From Pseudomonas sp. 21 (GTDB taxonomy: Bacteria; Pseudomonadota; Gammaproteobacteria; Pseudomonadales; Pseudomonadaceae), in contig NZ_JYOA01000010.1 of the NCBI RefSeq assembly GCF_000955805.1, positions 656,737-720,736 of the forward strand: a stretch of 64,000 bases of DNA. The letters run 5' to 3'. The notes under the pieces are model-generated. The model had not been told where the DNA came from and searched no databases. It saw only the letters and a program-made list of their open reading frames with translations. The translations under genes were made by a program, and so were the position numbers. Shown piece after piece: positions 35,661 to 45,700 of the stretch (the stretch's first letter is position 1; each line of letters opens with the position of its first letter).

Positions 35661-37154
35661 TTACAGCTTGATCCAGGTCGCCTTCAGCTCGGTGTACTTG
35701 TCGAAGGCGTGCAGCGACTTGTCGCGGCCGTTGCCCGACTGCTTGAAGCCGCCGAAGGGAGCGGTCATGTCACCGCCGTCGTACATGTTCACCCACACGC
35801 TGCCGGCACGCAGGGCGCGCGCGGTGAGGTGAGCCTTGGAGATGTCGCGGGTCCAGACTGCCGCCGCCAGCCCGTACGGGGTGTCGTTGGCGATGCGGAT
35901 CGCTTCCTCGGCGTCCTCGAACTCGATGACCGAGAGCACCGGGCCGAAGATTTCCTCGCGGGCGATCTTCATCGCGTTGCTCACGCCGTCGAACAGGGTC
36001 GGCTCGACGTAGGTGCCACCGGTTTCCTCCAGCACGCGCTTGCCGCCGGTGAGGATCTTCGCGCCTTCGTCCTGGCCGGCCTGGATGTAGCCCAGCACCT
36101 GCTCCAGCTGGCGAGCGTCGACCAGGGCGCCGACGTTGGTTTCCGGGGCCAGCGGGTGGCCGGCTTTCCAACCTTTGAGCGCCTCGACCACCAGCGGCAG
36201 GAATTTCGCCTTGATCGACTTCTGCACCAGCAGGCGCGAGCCGGCGGTGCACACTTCGCCCTGGTTGAAGGCGATGGCGGCGGCAGCGGACTCAGCGGCG
36301 GCCTGCAGGTCAGGCGCGTCCTCGAAGACGATGTTCGGGCTCTTGCCGCCGGCTTCCAGCCAGACGCGCTTCATGTTCGACTCGCCGGCATAGACCATCA
36401 GCTGCTTGGCGATCTTGGTGGAGCCGGTGAACACCGCGGTATCCACATCCATGTGCAGCGCCAGGGCCTTGCCGACGGTGTGGCCGTAGCCCGGCAGCAC
36501 GTTCAGCACGCCAGCGGGAATGCCCGCTTCGATGGCCAGCTGGGCGATGCGGATGGCGGTCAGCGGCGAGCGCTCGGACGGCTTGAGGATCACCGAGTTG
36601 CCGGTGGCCAGCGCCGGGCCGAGTTTCCAGGCGGCCATCATCAGCGGGAAGTTCCACGGCACGATGGCGGCAACCACGCCTACCGGCTCACGGGTGACCA
36701 GGCCGAGCTGATCGTGGGAGGTGGCGGCCACTTCGTCGTAGACCTTGTCGATGGCCTCGCCGCTCCAGCGCAGGGAGTCGGCGGCGCCCGGCAGATCGAC
36801 GTTCAGCGAATCGCCGATGGGCTTGCCCATGTCCAGGGTTTCCAGCAGCGCCAGTTCCTCGGCGTGCTCTTCCAGCAAGGCGGCGAAGCGGATCATCACG
36901 GCCTTGCGGATTGCCGGTGCTTCGCGCGACCAGACGCCGGAGTCGAAGGTAGCGCGGGCGCTCTGCACGGCGCGCTCGGCATCGGCGGCGTCACAGCTGG
37001 CGACCTTGGCCAGCAGACGGCCGTCCACCGGGCTGATGCAATCGAAAGTGTCGCCGGAGGCGGCGGCAAGGTATTCGCCCTGGATGAAGGCGCGGCCTTC
37101 GATCTTCAGGGTCTTGGCGCGGGCTTCCCATTCGGCGCGGGTTGGCTGGCTCAT
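35661..37154 (-). CDS. Aldehyde dehydrogenase, KauB/PuuC-like
   Basis: A 497-residue NAD(P)-dependent aldehyde dehydrogenase. VPWNFPLMMAAWKLGPALATGN, the general base region LEAGGKSPNIVF and the nucleophile region FNQGEVCTAGSRL are intact. Sequence style matches KauB and gamma-glutamyl-gamma-aminobutyraldehyde dehydrogenases that work on omega-amino aldehydes from polyamines or agmatine. It is divergent from a GntR gene and 131 bases upstream of the APC permease. Confidence 0.9.
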   Translation of the reverse strand: MSQPTRAEWEARAKTLKIEGRAFIQGEYLAAASGDTFDCISPVDGRLLAKVASCDAADAERAVQSARATFDSGVWSREAPAIRKAVMIRFAALLEEHAEELALLETLDMGKPIGDSLNVDLPGAADSLRWSGEAIDKVYDEVAATSHDQLGLVTREPVGVVAAIVPWNFPLMMAAWKLGPALATGNSVILKPSERSPLTAIRIAQLAIEAGIPAGVLNVLPGYGHTVGKALALHMDVDTAVFTGSTKIAKQLMVYAGESNMKRVWLEAGGKSPNIVFEDAPDLQAAAESAAAAIAFNQGEVCTAGSRLLVQKSIKAKFLPLVVEALKGWKAGHPLAPETNVGALVDARQLEQVLGYIQAGQDEGAKILTGGKRVLEETGGTYVEPTLFDGVSNAMKIAREEIFGPVLSVIEFEDAEEAIRIANDTPYGLAAAVWTRDISKAHLTARALRAGSVWVNMYDGGDMTAPFGGFKQSGNGRDKSLHAFDKYTELKATWIKL

Positions 37155-37224
37155 GCGTATCGCTCCTCGTTCTTGCTGTTGTTGGCGGAGACGGCCTGCG
37201 GACCGTCGCTGACAAATACATTTG

Positions 37225-37347
37225 AAACCATATCTTATGTTTTTTCGGTTGCCAATACAGGTCGAAAAACGAGCGCTTGAAAGGGGTTTTCGTGGCAAAA
37301 GACCTTGCTGAAAGTCCGGAAAGCGATTTAAAACTATGGAGACATAG
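37225..37347. promoter_or_regulatory. Two candidate operators between aldehyde dehydrogenase and GntR genes
   Basis: Site one: AAACCATA-TCT-TATGTTTT (37225-37243), 7 of 8 pairs. Site two: CTATG-GAGA-CATAG (37334-37347), perfect. Both lie in the 295-base gap between the divergent genes and are AT-rich against the background. Either could bind the GntR protein encoded alongside. Confidence 0.35.
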
Positions 37348-37449
37348 CTTTGCGCGAAGCCGCAGCCGGTCTGCCGGTAGACTTCGCCCTCGACGCCAGA
37401 ACAGGAATATTCCGCGCAGGACGCTTCCGCGCCCCTCGCACTGCTGCCT

Positions 37450-38196
37450 ATGAACGAATTCAGGAAAGTCCGCCCCGCCAGTTTCATGCGCCTGCGCCAG
37501 GAAGGGCGCACCGAGGAAGTCGCGCGTCGGCTGGTGGAAATGATCGACCTCGGCCTCTACGCCGAAGGCGAGCAACTGCCCAGCGAAAGCGAGCTGGCGA
37601 TGCAGTTCGGCGTCGCCACCGTGACCCTGCGCGATGCATTGGCGGAGCTGCGCGAACGCGGCGTGATCGAGACGCGCCGCGGGCGCAACGGCGGCAGCTT
37701 CGTCTGCTCGCCACAGCACACTTCGGAGGAGGCATTGCTGGGGCAGCTGCGCCAGATGAGTGCGCTGGAGCTGCGCGACCTGGGCGACGAACATGTCGCC
37801 ATCGCCGGTGCTGCCGCACGCCTGGCCGCCCAGCGCTCGACGTCCGATGAGCAGGCGCGCATCGCCCAGTACCTCGAGGCGTTGGCCAGCGCCACCACCC
37901 GGCAGGAACAGCGCCGCGCCGATGCGCGCTTCCATATCGAGATTGCCGTCGCCGCCCAGTCCGTGCGCCTGACCCACGCGGAGACACGCCTGCAGGCGGA
38001 AATCGGCGAATGGCTGTGGCTGCCGGTGGAAGGATTTCCCGGTACGGCGACCATCGAACAGGAACACCGCGCCATTCTCGAAGCGATCAGCGCCGGCGAC
38101 TCGAACCTGGCCGGCGCGCTGGCTGAAGCCCACGTCACCCGAGGCATCAAGCGGCTGATCAACCTGCGCCTCAGCCTACTGGCCGACGATGGCTGA
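37450..38196 (+). CDS. GntR family regulator, FCD subgroup
   Basis: A 248-residue regulator: winged helix (VEMIDLGLYAEGEQLPSESELAMQFGVATVTLRDALAELRERGVI) and FCD helical domain with DARFHIEIAVAAQ and IEQEHRAILEAI as probable metal or ligand residues. Divergent from the aldehyde dehydrogenase and permease genes, which it likely controls, and followed by a Cache-domain protein 119 bases on. Confidence 0.87.
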   Translation: MNEFRKVRPASFMRLRQEGRTEEVARRLVEMIDLGLYAEGEQLPSESELAMQFGVATVTLRDALAELRERGVIETRRGRNGGSFVCSPQHTSEEALLGQLRQMSALELRDLGDEHVAIAGAAARLAAQRSTSDEQARIAQYLEALASATTRQEQRRADARFHIEIAVAAQSVRLTHAETRLQAEIGEWLWLPVEGFPGTATIEQEHRAILEAISAGDSNLAGALAEAHVTRGIKRLINLRLSLLADDG

Positions 38197-38315
38197 CTGG
38201 CACAGCGCTTGCTGCCTTCCGGGCGGACGAATTCAAGCGTGCGAAGTGATTCACCAGGCAGATACAGCGGGCCGCTCTGGCCCGAGTGAAAACAAGAACA
38301 GCGAGGCCACCGGTC

Positions 38316-39071
38316 ATGTCCAGCGAGCAACCCACGGATGAACTCCAGTGCTGCGCCCAGCGCATCGACGCTTCCATCCGTAACGTTTTCCAGCGCCTCG
38401 ACGAGCTGGCGGGCGAAGTCGTGGCGATCTGGCGCGAGCTGGCCGAGGAGGGCAAGCGTCCGTCCTCGAAGGACCTGGGCGCGCTGCGCCCACGCATCCA
38501 GCACGACCTCACCGACGATGGCACTCGCCTGCACGGTACCGGCGTGGTGATCGAGCCGGGCGAGCTGGTCGACCAGGAGATGTACCTGGAGTGGTGGTAC
38601 CACGGCCGCGGCGACAAGGTCGTGCCCATGAGCCTGAACTTCAACCGGCGTAGCGAGAGCTTCTACAACTACCTCAACATGCCGTGGTTCTCCCGCCCGC
38701 GTGCCAGCGGCCAGCCCTCGGTAGTCGGACCCTTCGTCGACCTCTACGGCACCGACCTGTACATCCTCGCCTTCTCCGTGCCGATCCAGGTGGATGGTCG
38801 CTTCATCGGTGTCGCCGCTGCCGACATCGCCCTGCACGAGTTCGAGGGGGTGCTGCTGGGCAGCCTGATGCAGATGGGCCACGAAGCCCTGGTGGTGAAT
38901 GGCGAAGGGCGCGTTGTCGCAGCCAATACCGCCAACTGGTTCACCGGTGACCTCGCCCGGCGCACGCTGGGGCGTGATGCGCAGGGGCGCGAGCAGGAGC
39001 TGGCGGCATCGTTCTCGCACTGGGCGGTCATTGAACGACCGTTGAACCGTCGTCTTGCCGGTGCCGCCTGA
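38316..39071 (+). CDS. Cache-domain sensor-like protein without an output domain
   Basis: A 251-residue soluble protein. Residues about 65-190 resemble a dCache/PAS-like sensory fold (MYLEWWYHGRGDKVVPMSLNFNR, FSVPIQVDGRFIGVAAADIAL), normally the outer part of chemoreceptors. Here there is no signal peptide, membrane helix or signalling domain. It may bind the amine or acid handled by the adjacent catabolic genes and act with the GntR regulator. Start at MSSEQPTD with GAGG before it; another ATG 30 bases upstream is less likely. Confidence 0.7.
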   Translation: MSSEQPTDELQCCAQRIDASIRNVFQRLDELAGEVVAIWRELAEEGKRPSSKDLGALRPRIQHDLTDDGTRLHGTGVVIEPGELVDQEMYLEWWYHGRGDKVVPMSLNFNRRSESFYNYLNMPWFSRPRASGQPSVVGPFVDLYGTDLYILAFSVPIQVDGRFIGVAAADIALHEFEGVLLGSLMQMGHEALVVNGEGRVVAANTANWFTGDLARRTLGRDAQGREQELAASFSHWAVIERPLNRRLAGAA

Positions 39072-39130
39072 GGCTGCCAAACGCTGCGTAAACGGCTAGG
39101 CTAGGGCGGTTCCCTCCGACGGATACCGCC

Positions 39131-39802
39131 ATGAGCCAGTCGCTCGACACCCTCACAGACTTCGAACCCCTGAGTGCAACGGATGCCCGCGTTATCGGGT
39201 GCCTGATCGAAAAACAGCTCACCACCCCCGAAGCCTACCCGCTGACCCTCAACGCACTGGTTACCGCATGCAACCAGAAGACCAGCCGCGACCCGGTGAT
39301 GAACCTCACGCCTGGCCAGGTCGGCCAGTCCTTGCGTCATCTGGAAGGGCGCGAAATGACCCGCCTGGTCATGGGCAGCCGTGCCGACCGCTGGGAGCAG
39401 CGTCTGGACAAGGCACTGGAGCTGGTCAAACCACAGGTCATCCTGCTCGGCCTGCTGTTCCTGCGCGGCCCGCAGACCCTCAACGAACTGCTCACTCGTA
39501 GCCAGCGCATGCACGACTTCGACGATACCGAAGAAGTCCGTCACCAGCTCGAACGCCTCGCCGGCCGAGGCATGGCCTTGCAACTGGAGCGTCTGAGCGG
39601 CCAGCGTGAAGACCGCTACATGCATTTGCTGGGTACCGAGGAAGACCGCGAGGCCGCCATTGCTGCCAGCGGCACTCGCGCCTCCAGCGAGCGCAGCGAC
39701 GGCGGTGGTCATGACGAGGGCCGTCTGGTCGAACTGGAAGGCCGTATTGCGGCTCTCGAAGAGCGTCTCGCGTTGCTGGAAATGGGCATCTCCCGAGACT
39801 GA
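39131..39802 (+). CDS. yceH: YceH family protein (DUF480)
   Basis: A 223-residue two-winged-helix protein. [44 protein letters not shown] is the DUF480 hallmark, and the second wing contains [22 protein letters not shown]. The C-terminus is a short coiled coil ([19 protein letters not shown]). Function unknown; DNA binding is likely by fold. Confidence 0.92.
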   Translation: MSQSLDTLTDFEPLSATDARVIGCLIEKQLTTPEAYPLTLNALVTACNQKTSRDPVMNLTPGQVGQSLRHLEGREMTRLVMGSRADRWEQRLDKALELVKPQVILLGLLFLRGPQTLNELLTRSQRMHDFDDTEEVRHQLERLAGRGMALQLERLSGQREDRYMHLLGTEEDREAAIAASGTRASSERSDGGGHDEGRLVELEGRIAALEERLALLEMGISRD

Positions 39803-39915
39803 TTCGGAAGACTCTTCCGACGGGCCGACCAAAGTCGGCCTGCTCGCCTGCTAATACAGCGTTAACATTTGCCCCCGATAGTCATGCTTGCCCCCGCTTC
39901 ATCCCGGAGTACCCC

Positions 39916-40218
39916 ATGAGTCGCAAACCCTCCCAGGCCCAGCTGAGCGCCGTGCTCAGCCAGCTCACGGAAACCGACTTCAAATCCATCGGCGATCTTG
40001 CCGGCCCCCGCGAAGCCAATCTCTTCACCATCCGCGAACTGTTCCGTCAGGGGCTGATCAAGGGCGTGCTGATCGACGACCCCTTCGGTGCCGCAGACGA
40101 GGATGGCCCTTTGCTCTGCAGCGCCGAACGCCTGCGCCTGCGCAAACCGTGCGTGGAAAGAGTAGCGGAGGAGCGCGCCGAACCGCTGACGCCGCGGCTG
40201 GGTTTCCTGACGCTCTAG
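39916..40218 (+). CDS. Hypothetical protein, 100 aa
   Basis: I do not recognise a family. The protein is hydrophilic, has no signal or membrane segment, and contains one helix-turn-helix-like stretch (LVGPRE-type, residues about 20-50: DFKSIGDLAGPREANLFTIRELFRQGL). A short C-terminal part is arginine-rich. Codon use fits the surrounding core genes, and it is followed by a clear terminator, so it is probably a real gene. Confidence 0.6.
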   Translation: MSRKPSQAQLSAVLSQLTETDFKSIGDLAGPREANLFTIRELFRQGLIKGVLIDDPFGAADEDGPLLCSAERLRLRKPCVERVAEERAEPLTPRLGFLTL

Positions 40219-40233
40219 GCTAATCGCGGGCAA

Positions 40234-40271
40234 GAAAAAAGGCGCTGGGCTTGAGGCTCAGCGCCTTTTTC
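40234..40271. terminator. Bidirectional intrinsic terminator before tmRNA 3' end
   Basis: Stem GGCGCTGGGC-TTGAG-GCTCAGCGCC (one mismatch) with A run on one side and T run on the other. It ends both the 100-aa gene on the plus strand and the tmRNA on the minus strand. Confidence 0.88.
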
Positions 40272-40279
40272 TTTGGATT

Positions 40280-40637
40280 TGGTGGAGCCGGGGGGATTTG
40301 AACCCCCGTCCGCCAGTTCTCCGCTGTCGGTTCTACATGCTTAGCCATCTCTATTAGGTTAACTCCTCGCGGCCCGAGTGGCAGGGCGCTTGGAGCGAGC
40401 TGTATGAGTTTTAGCCGTTACGTCTACAGCGAACTTGGCGGCGATCCTGTTCTATATGACAGACCTAATCTTCGGGTTTACAGGCATCCCCTAGGGTCTG
40501 CTAGCGGCACTTAGGCTGCTAGGGCGTAGTTGTCGTCGTTGGCAACTATAAAGTTGTGGCAGCTGATTTACGAGAACTGTCACCTACTCGGCATGCCCCT
40601 CGAGTTTTGTTACCGGCGTCGAATCCTAATCGGCCCC
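40280..40637 (-). ncRNA. ssrA: Transfer-messenger RNA (tmRNA)
   Basis: The gene is about 358 bases. Its 5' end reads GGGGCCGATTAGGATTCGAC and its 3' end CCCCCGGCTCCACCA, the tRNA-Ala-like acceptor with encoded CCA. The resume codon region on the minus strand (40543-40511) encodes ANDDNYALAA then TAA, the Pseudomonas degradation tag. tmRNA with SmpB frees stalled ribosomes. SmpB is encoded 15 kb downstream in this window. A TACAAT box at 40666-40661 could start a precursor with a short 5' leader. Confidence 0.97.
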
Positions 40638-40673
40638 AAAACCTTGAAAGGTCGTTGGCGATTGTACGGGAAA

Positions 40674-40700
40674 GCCGCCCCGATAGCCACCCGGGGCGGC
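40674..40700 (-). terminator. Hairpin after the DJ-1/PfpI gene
   Basis: Stem GCCGCCCCG and CGGGGCGGC around an 8-9 base loop; on the minus strand TTT follows. Probably ends the PfpI-like gene before the tmRNA promoter. Confidence 0.6.
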
Positions 40701-40711
40701 GCAAGGTGTTG

Positions 40712-41389
40712 TCAGCTCAGGAATTTCAGCACGGCTTCGGCAACGGCCTCGGAGGACGCGGGGTTCTGCCCGGTGATCAGACCGCGGTCGACCTCGACGT
40801 GGCTCTGCCAGTCCGGGCCTTTGCTGTAGCGGGCGCCGTTGGCCTTGAGCATGTCCTGGACGAGGAAGGGCACCACGTCGGTGAGGCCCACGGCGTCCTC
40901 TTCGCTGTTGGAGAAGCCGGTGACGTGCCGGCCCTGGACCAGCGGGCGGCCGTCGAGCCCGCGCGGGTGGCGGAACACGGCCGGGGCGTGGCAGACGGCG
41001 GAGACAGTCTTGCCGCTGGAGTGGAAGGCTTCGATCAGCGCCACCGAGGTGCGGTCCTCGGCCAGGTCCCAGAGCGGCCCGTGGCCGCCGGGATAGAACA
41101 CGGCGTCGTAGTCGTCGGCCTTCACTTCGCTGAGCTTCACGGTACTGGCCAGCGCGGCCTGGGCGTCGCTGTCCTGGCGGAAGCGCAGGGTGGACGGGGT
41201 TTGCGCGCCTTCCTCGTCGCTCTTGGGGTCGAGCGGCGGCTGGCCGCCCTTGGGTGAGGCCAGGGTCAGGCTGGCGCCGGCATCCTTGAACACGTAGTAG
41301 GGCGCGGCGAACTCCTCGAGCCAGAAGCCGGTTTTCTTGCCGGTGCTGCCGAGCTGGTCGTGGGAGGTCAGGACTACCAGGATTTTCAT
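40712..41389 (-). CDS. DJ-1/PfpI family protein (Hsp31-like glutamine amidotransferase fold)
   Basis: A 225-residue cytoplasmic protein. The nucleophile elbow is AVCHAPAVF with its cysteine-histidine pair, and an acidic residue in WLEEFAAPYYVF completes the usual site; YPGGHGPLWDL is the family loop. Relatives act as glyoxalase III, deglycase or chaperone; I would not choose among these. AAGGAG sits six bases before the chosen ATG; a GTG six bases upstream is too close to the Shine-Dalgarno. Confidence 0.9.
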   Translation of the reverse strand: MKILVVLTSHDQLGSTGKKTGFWLEEFAAPYYVFKDAGASLTLASPKGGQPPLDPKSDEEGAQTPSTLRFRQDSDAQAALASTVKLSEVKADDYDAVFYPGGHGPLWDLAEDRTSVALIEAFHSSGKTVSAVCHAPAVFRHPRGLDGRPLVQGRHVTGFSNSEEDAVGLTDVVPFLVQDMLKANGARYSKGPDWQSHVEVDRGLITGQNPASSEAVAEAVLKFLS

Positions 41390-41475
41390 GCTCACTCCTT
41401 CGGCGTATCGCTAGTCGTGCGGCTGCCGCCGAAACGGCAGCCCGGACTGTCAGTGTAGGCAATGAGCCGTCTGCG

Positions 41476-42486
41476 TCAGCGTGACAAGGTGATACCCAGA
41501 TAGGCGGCATACAGCACGCCGTTGAGCATCAGTGCCCAGATCGGCAGGCCGCCGCGCTGGGCGTTGATCCGCAGCCAGAGCGCAGCCCCGAGGGTCACCA
41601 GTACGCCAGTGAGCACTTCGATGCGCGGCTGCCAGGGCGTGAGCAGGATGCCGATGGCGGGCAGCAGGGTGCCCTGGAAGACCATGGCGCCGCTGATGTT
41701 GCCGAAGGCCAGGGTGTCCTTGCCGCGGCGTACCCAGAGGATGCTGTTGATCTTCTCCGGCAGTTCGGTGGCGATGGGAATGATCAGCAGCGACAGCAGC
41801 AGCGCGGAAATACCCAGGATGTGCGACAGACCTTCCACACCATGGATGAAGCCCTTGGCGCCCAGCACCAGCAGCGCCAGGCCCAGCAGCAACTGCAGCA
41901 GGATGGTGGCGAGGTTGGTCGGCAGGCCGATGCGCGACAGGTACATGTGGTGGTCGGCCTCGGTACCGTGGCCGTCTTCCACCAGGCTTTGCGAGGCGCG
42001 GATGGTCAGCGTGATGTAGCCGATATAGGTGAGCACCAGCAGTACGCTGAGGGCGACGCGCGCGGAGCGCAGTTCAGCCGGGACGAACATGGCGATGGTG
42101 GCGAAGCTGAAGGCGACCAGGAAGAAGTTCAGGTCACGCTGCATTCCCGTGCGCTCGGGGCGGATGCGTCCGAACAGGCCGCGAGCGCGCCAGGCGGCGA
42201 GCGCCATCAGGCAGGTCGACAAGGTGGAGAGCATCAGCGGTGCACCGAGGATGGCGCCGACGCCGACTTCCTCGTTGAGGTTGACGTCGCTGGTGCCGGC
42301 GAACAGGGCCAGCAGCGGGATCAGGGTCTCCGGCAGGGCGGTGCCGATAGCCGCGAACAGCGAGCCGGTGACGCCTTCGGAGATGCCCAGGCGCTCGCCA
42401 AAGTGTTCCAGCGCGTTGGTGAAGAGTTCTGCGGCGATCAGGATCACCAGCAGCATGCCGAGCAGTTCGAGGATGAAGGTCAGCAT
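41476..42486 (-). CDS. CaCA-family cation exchanger under a manganese riboswitch
   Basis: A 336-residue inner membrane protein with about ten helices and two inverted alpha repeats, GTALPETLIPLLAL and IATELPEKINSILW, the ion-binding hallmarks of Ca2+/cation antiporters. RBS GGAG precedes the ATG. The 5' leader is a yybP-ykoY riboswitch (42601-42703), which turns on genes when manganese is high, so manganese export is the most likely job. That assignment is from the riboswitch, not from the protein itself. Confidence 0.85.
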   Translation of the reverse strand: MLTFILELLGMLLVILIAAELFTNALEHFGERLGISEGVTGSLFAAIGTALPETLIPLLALFAGTSDVNLNEEVGVGAILGAPLMLSTLSTCLMALAAWRARGLFGRIRPERTGMQRDLNFFLVAFSFATIAMFVPAELRSARVALSVLLVLTYIGYITLTIRASQSLVEDGHGTEADHHMYLSRIGLPTNLATILLQLLLGLALLVLGAKGFIHGVEGLSHILGISALLLSLLIIPIATELPEKINSILWVRRGKDTLAFGNISGAMVFQGTLLPAIGILLTPWQPRIEVLTGVLVTLGAALWLRINAQRGGLPIWALMLNGVLYAAYLGITLSR

Positions 42487-42559
42487 GCGCGCAGCTCCAG
42501 AGGGATGGAGCGAAGAGAGGGGGGGGGCATCACGGTGAAGCTCCCGGCCGGTGTAAGTA

Positions 42560-42612
42560 CCCATGACCACGCATCTCCCCGGCCGTTGCGGAGATCACGT
42601 GGTCAAAGGTCT
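42560..42612 (-). promoter_or_regulatory. Expression platform of the yybP-ykoY riboswitch
   Basis: On the minus strand GACCACG-TG-ATCTCC and GGAGAT-G-CGTGGTC can pair into a long hairpin that begins within the conserved 3' end of the riboswitch core (GACCTTTGACC). Its formation would compete with closing of the aptamer. Further downstream, CGGCCGGGAG lies about 50 bases before the exchanger start. Confidence 0.5.
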
Positions 42613-42703
42613 TGCCAGGCAAAGCTGCTGACGACGCCATGGCCTGTGGGCCAAGTGTGTTGACGTCGCCCCCGTTCGTCGAACGGTCGGCTACTCCCCA
42701 ATG
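42597..42703 (-). promoter_or_regulatory. yybP-ykoY manganese riboswitch
   Basis: Read on the minus strand from 42703: GGGGAGTAGCC, then CGTCAACACACTTGGCC, GGCCATGGCGTCGTC, and GGCAAGACCTTTGACC. These are the conserved blocks of the yybP-ykoY (Mn2+) aptamer, in the right order and with the right spacing, and the element stands directly upstream of a cation exchanger. The outer P1 helix is imperfect as I fold it by eye. Confidence 0.9.
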
Positions 42704-42748
42704 ACGCCGCGCATTCTAGCGGATCGGGCGAGCAGCTCAACCCATGTG

Positions 42749-45700
42749 CTACCAGGTATCGATCAGTGGACGCTTTTTCCCCTGGCGCGGTGCGGGCTTG
42801 GGCGTCGATGCCAGGCCGCGCAGCAACCAGCGGCGGGTGTCGGCCGGGTCGATGACGTCGTCGATCTCCAGGTAGCTCGCCATGTTCAGCCCCTTGCCGT
42901 TGCGGTAGGCGGCGGCGACCAGCTTGTCGAACAGCTTCTGCCGCTCCTGCGCGTCCTCGATGGCGCCCAGTTCCTTGGCGTAGCCCAGGCGGATCGCCCC
43001 TTCCAGCCCCATGGCGCCGAACTCGCCGCTGGGCCAGGCGACGGTGAACAGCGCGGAGTGGAAGCTGCCAGCGGCCATGGCTTGTGCGCCAAGGCCGTAG
43101 CCCTTGCGCAGCACCACGGTGAAGAACGGCACGCTGAGACTGGCGGCGGTGACGAACATGCGTGAGACGTGGCGCACGGTGCCGGTCTTCTCCGCTTCCG
43201 GGCCGACCATGAAGCCGGGGGTGTCGCACAGCGAGATGATCGGCAGGTCGAAGGCGTCGCACAGCTGCATGAAGCGCGCGGCCTTGTCGCCGGCCTCGGC
43301 ATCGATGGCGCCGCCCAGGTGCATAGGGTTGTTGGCGATCAGGCCGAAGGGTTTGCCTTCGATGCGCACCAGCGCGGTGATCATGCCGGCGGCGAAGTGG
43401 CGGCGCAGCTCCAGCACCGAGCCATTGTCGGCCAGTTGCTCGATGACCTGGCGGATGTCGTAGACGCGCAAGCGGTTCTCCGGCACGGCGTGGCGCAGCA
43501 GGCGCTGGTCGGCGCACTGCCAGTCGGCGCTGTCGCCCTGGAAGTAGGCGAGGTATTGGCGCGCGATGCGCGTGGCTTCGGCTTCGTCTTCCACCAGTAC
43601 GTCGATCACGCCGTTGGCGCTCTGCACGTCGCTGGGGCCGACTTCCTCGGGGGCGAACCTGCCCAGGCCGCCGCCTTCGATCATCGCCGGGCCGGCCATG
43701 CCCAGGCTGGTATCGCGGGTGGCGATGATCACGTCGCAACAGCCCAGCAGGGCAGCGTTGCCGGCGAAGCAGCGGCCGGAGACCACGCCCACCAGCGGCA
43801 CCAGCCCGGAGAGCCGCGCCAGGCCGACGAAGCTCATGTTGTCCAGCCCGGCCACGCCGACGAAGTCGGTGTCGCCCGGACGCCCGCCGCCGCCTTCCGC
43901 GTAGAGCACCAGCGGGATGCGCCATTGTTCGGCGAGGTGCAGCATGCGGTCGGTCTTCTTGTGGTTCATCACGCCCTGGGTGCCGGCAAACACCGTGTAG
44001 TCGTAGGCCAGCACCAGGCAGCGAGCCTTTTCGTCGCCGAACTGCGCGGCGTTGATGCTGCCCAGGCCGCTGACCAGGCCGTCGGCAGGGCTACTGGCGA
44101 TCAGGTCGTCGACGCTGCGACGCCGGCGCTGGGCAGCGATTGCCAGGGCGCCATACTCGATGAAGCTGCCGTCATCGAGCAGGTCGGCCAGGTTCTCGCG
44201 GGTGGTGCGCTTGCCGATCCGATGGCGCTTGGCGACGGCGTCCGGGCGGCGTTCGTCGAGGCCGATGGCGTGGCGCTCGAGGACTTCGGCGAGGTCGGCG
44301 CGGATGGCGTCGAGATCGATGGCAGCGCTGCTTTCATGGTCCTGCGCCTGGATGTCCGCTGGCTCGACGAACAGCAGCGGGTCGCCCTCGCCGAGGCTGT
44401 CGCCGGGCGTGGCGGCGAGGCTGTGGACGATTCCGCTGGCGCTGGCTTTCACCTCGAATTCCATCTTCATCGCCTCGACGACGGCGATGGTCTGGCCCTG
44501 GGCAACGCCGTCGCCCGTGGCCACGCTCAGGCTGACCAGCACGCCCGCGCCGGGTGCGGCGAGCGGGATGCAGCCGGCTGGCGCTTCGCTGCTGCGCTGG
44601 GCTTGCGCGGATACGCCAGCGTGGCTGAAGAAGCGATGCGGGTGCGCGTGCTCCTGAGCGCCCAGCAGCGTGGGCAGGTGTTCTTCGATGTAGCGGGTGG
44701 TGACCTGGTTGTCCGCTACCGCGCGCTGGCGCAGCAGATTGAGCAGCAGCGGGATGTTGCTCGCCACGCCCTCGAGGCGGAATTCGCAGAGCGCGCGGTA
44801 GGCGCGCTGTACCAGCTGCGGATAACCGCCGTTGCCGTGGACGATCAGCTTGGCCAGCAGCGAGTCGTAGCCGGCGCTGTTGCGGTAGCCGGCGTATCCG
44901 TAGCCATCCACGCGCAGGCCGGGGCCGCTGGGCGGCTCGTAGGCGCTGAGGGTACCGCAGGCGAGGTGGGGTGTGCCGTCGCTGGCCAGGCTTTCCAGGT
45001 TGATCCGCAGTTGCAGGGCATGGCCGCGCGGCGCGGGAATCTCGGCCTGGGTCAGGTTCAGCTCGGCAAGGCTGGCGCCGGCGGCAATACGCAGTTGCGC
45101 CTGCACCAGGTCGATGCCGGTCACCGCTTCGGTGATGGTGTGCTCCACCTGCAGGCGCGGGTTGGCTTCCATGAACACGAAGTCGCCGCTGTCTTCGTCC
45201 AGCAGGAACTCGAAGGTGCCCAGGCCGCGATAGTCCACGGCTTCGGCCAGCCGCACCGCGGCGGCGAGGATGGCACCGCGCAGGCGTGGATGCAGGTTGG
45301 GGCTGGGGGCTATCTCCAGCAGCTTCTGGTTGCGCCGCTGCAGGGTGCAGTCGCGCTCCCCCAGGTGGCTGACGACGCGGCCGTCGCCGATCACCTGCAC
45401 CTCGATGTGGCGGGCGCGCTGGATCAGGCGCTCGACGTAGAGACGGTCATCGCCGAAGGCCGCGCGGGCTTCGGCCTGGCAACGGGCGTAGGCGTCGGTG
45501 ATTTCCTCGATGCTGCGCACCGCGCGCATACCGCGTCCACCGCCGCCGGCGAGGGCCTTGATCATCATGCCGGCGCCGGCGGGCAGCTCGCGGAAGAAGC
45601 GTTCGGCGTCTTCCAGCAAGGTGGCGCTGTTGCTGCCGGCGGCCAGCGCCACGCCGTGATCACGGGCGAGGTCGCGGGCGCGGGCCTTGTCGCCAAACAC

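Noticed and set aside
40530-40829. Open frames running through the tmRNA gene
   Set aside because: The sequence is fully explained by tmRNA ends and tag-coding region.
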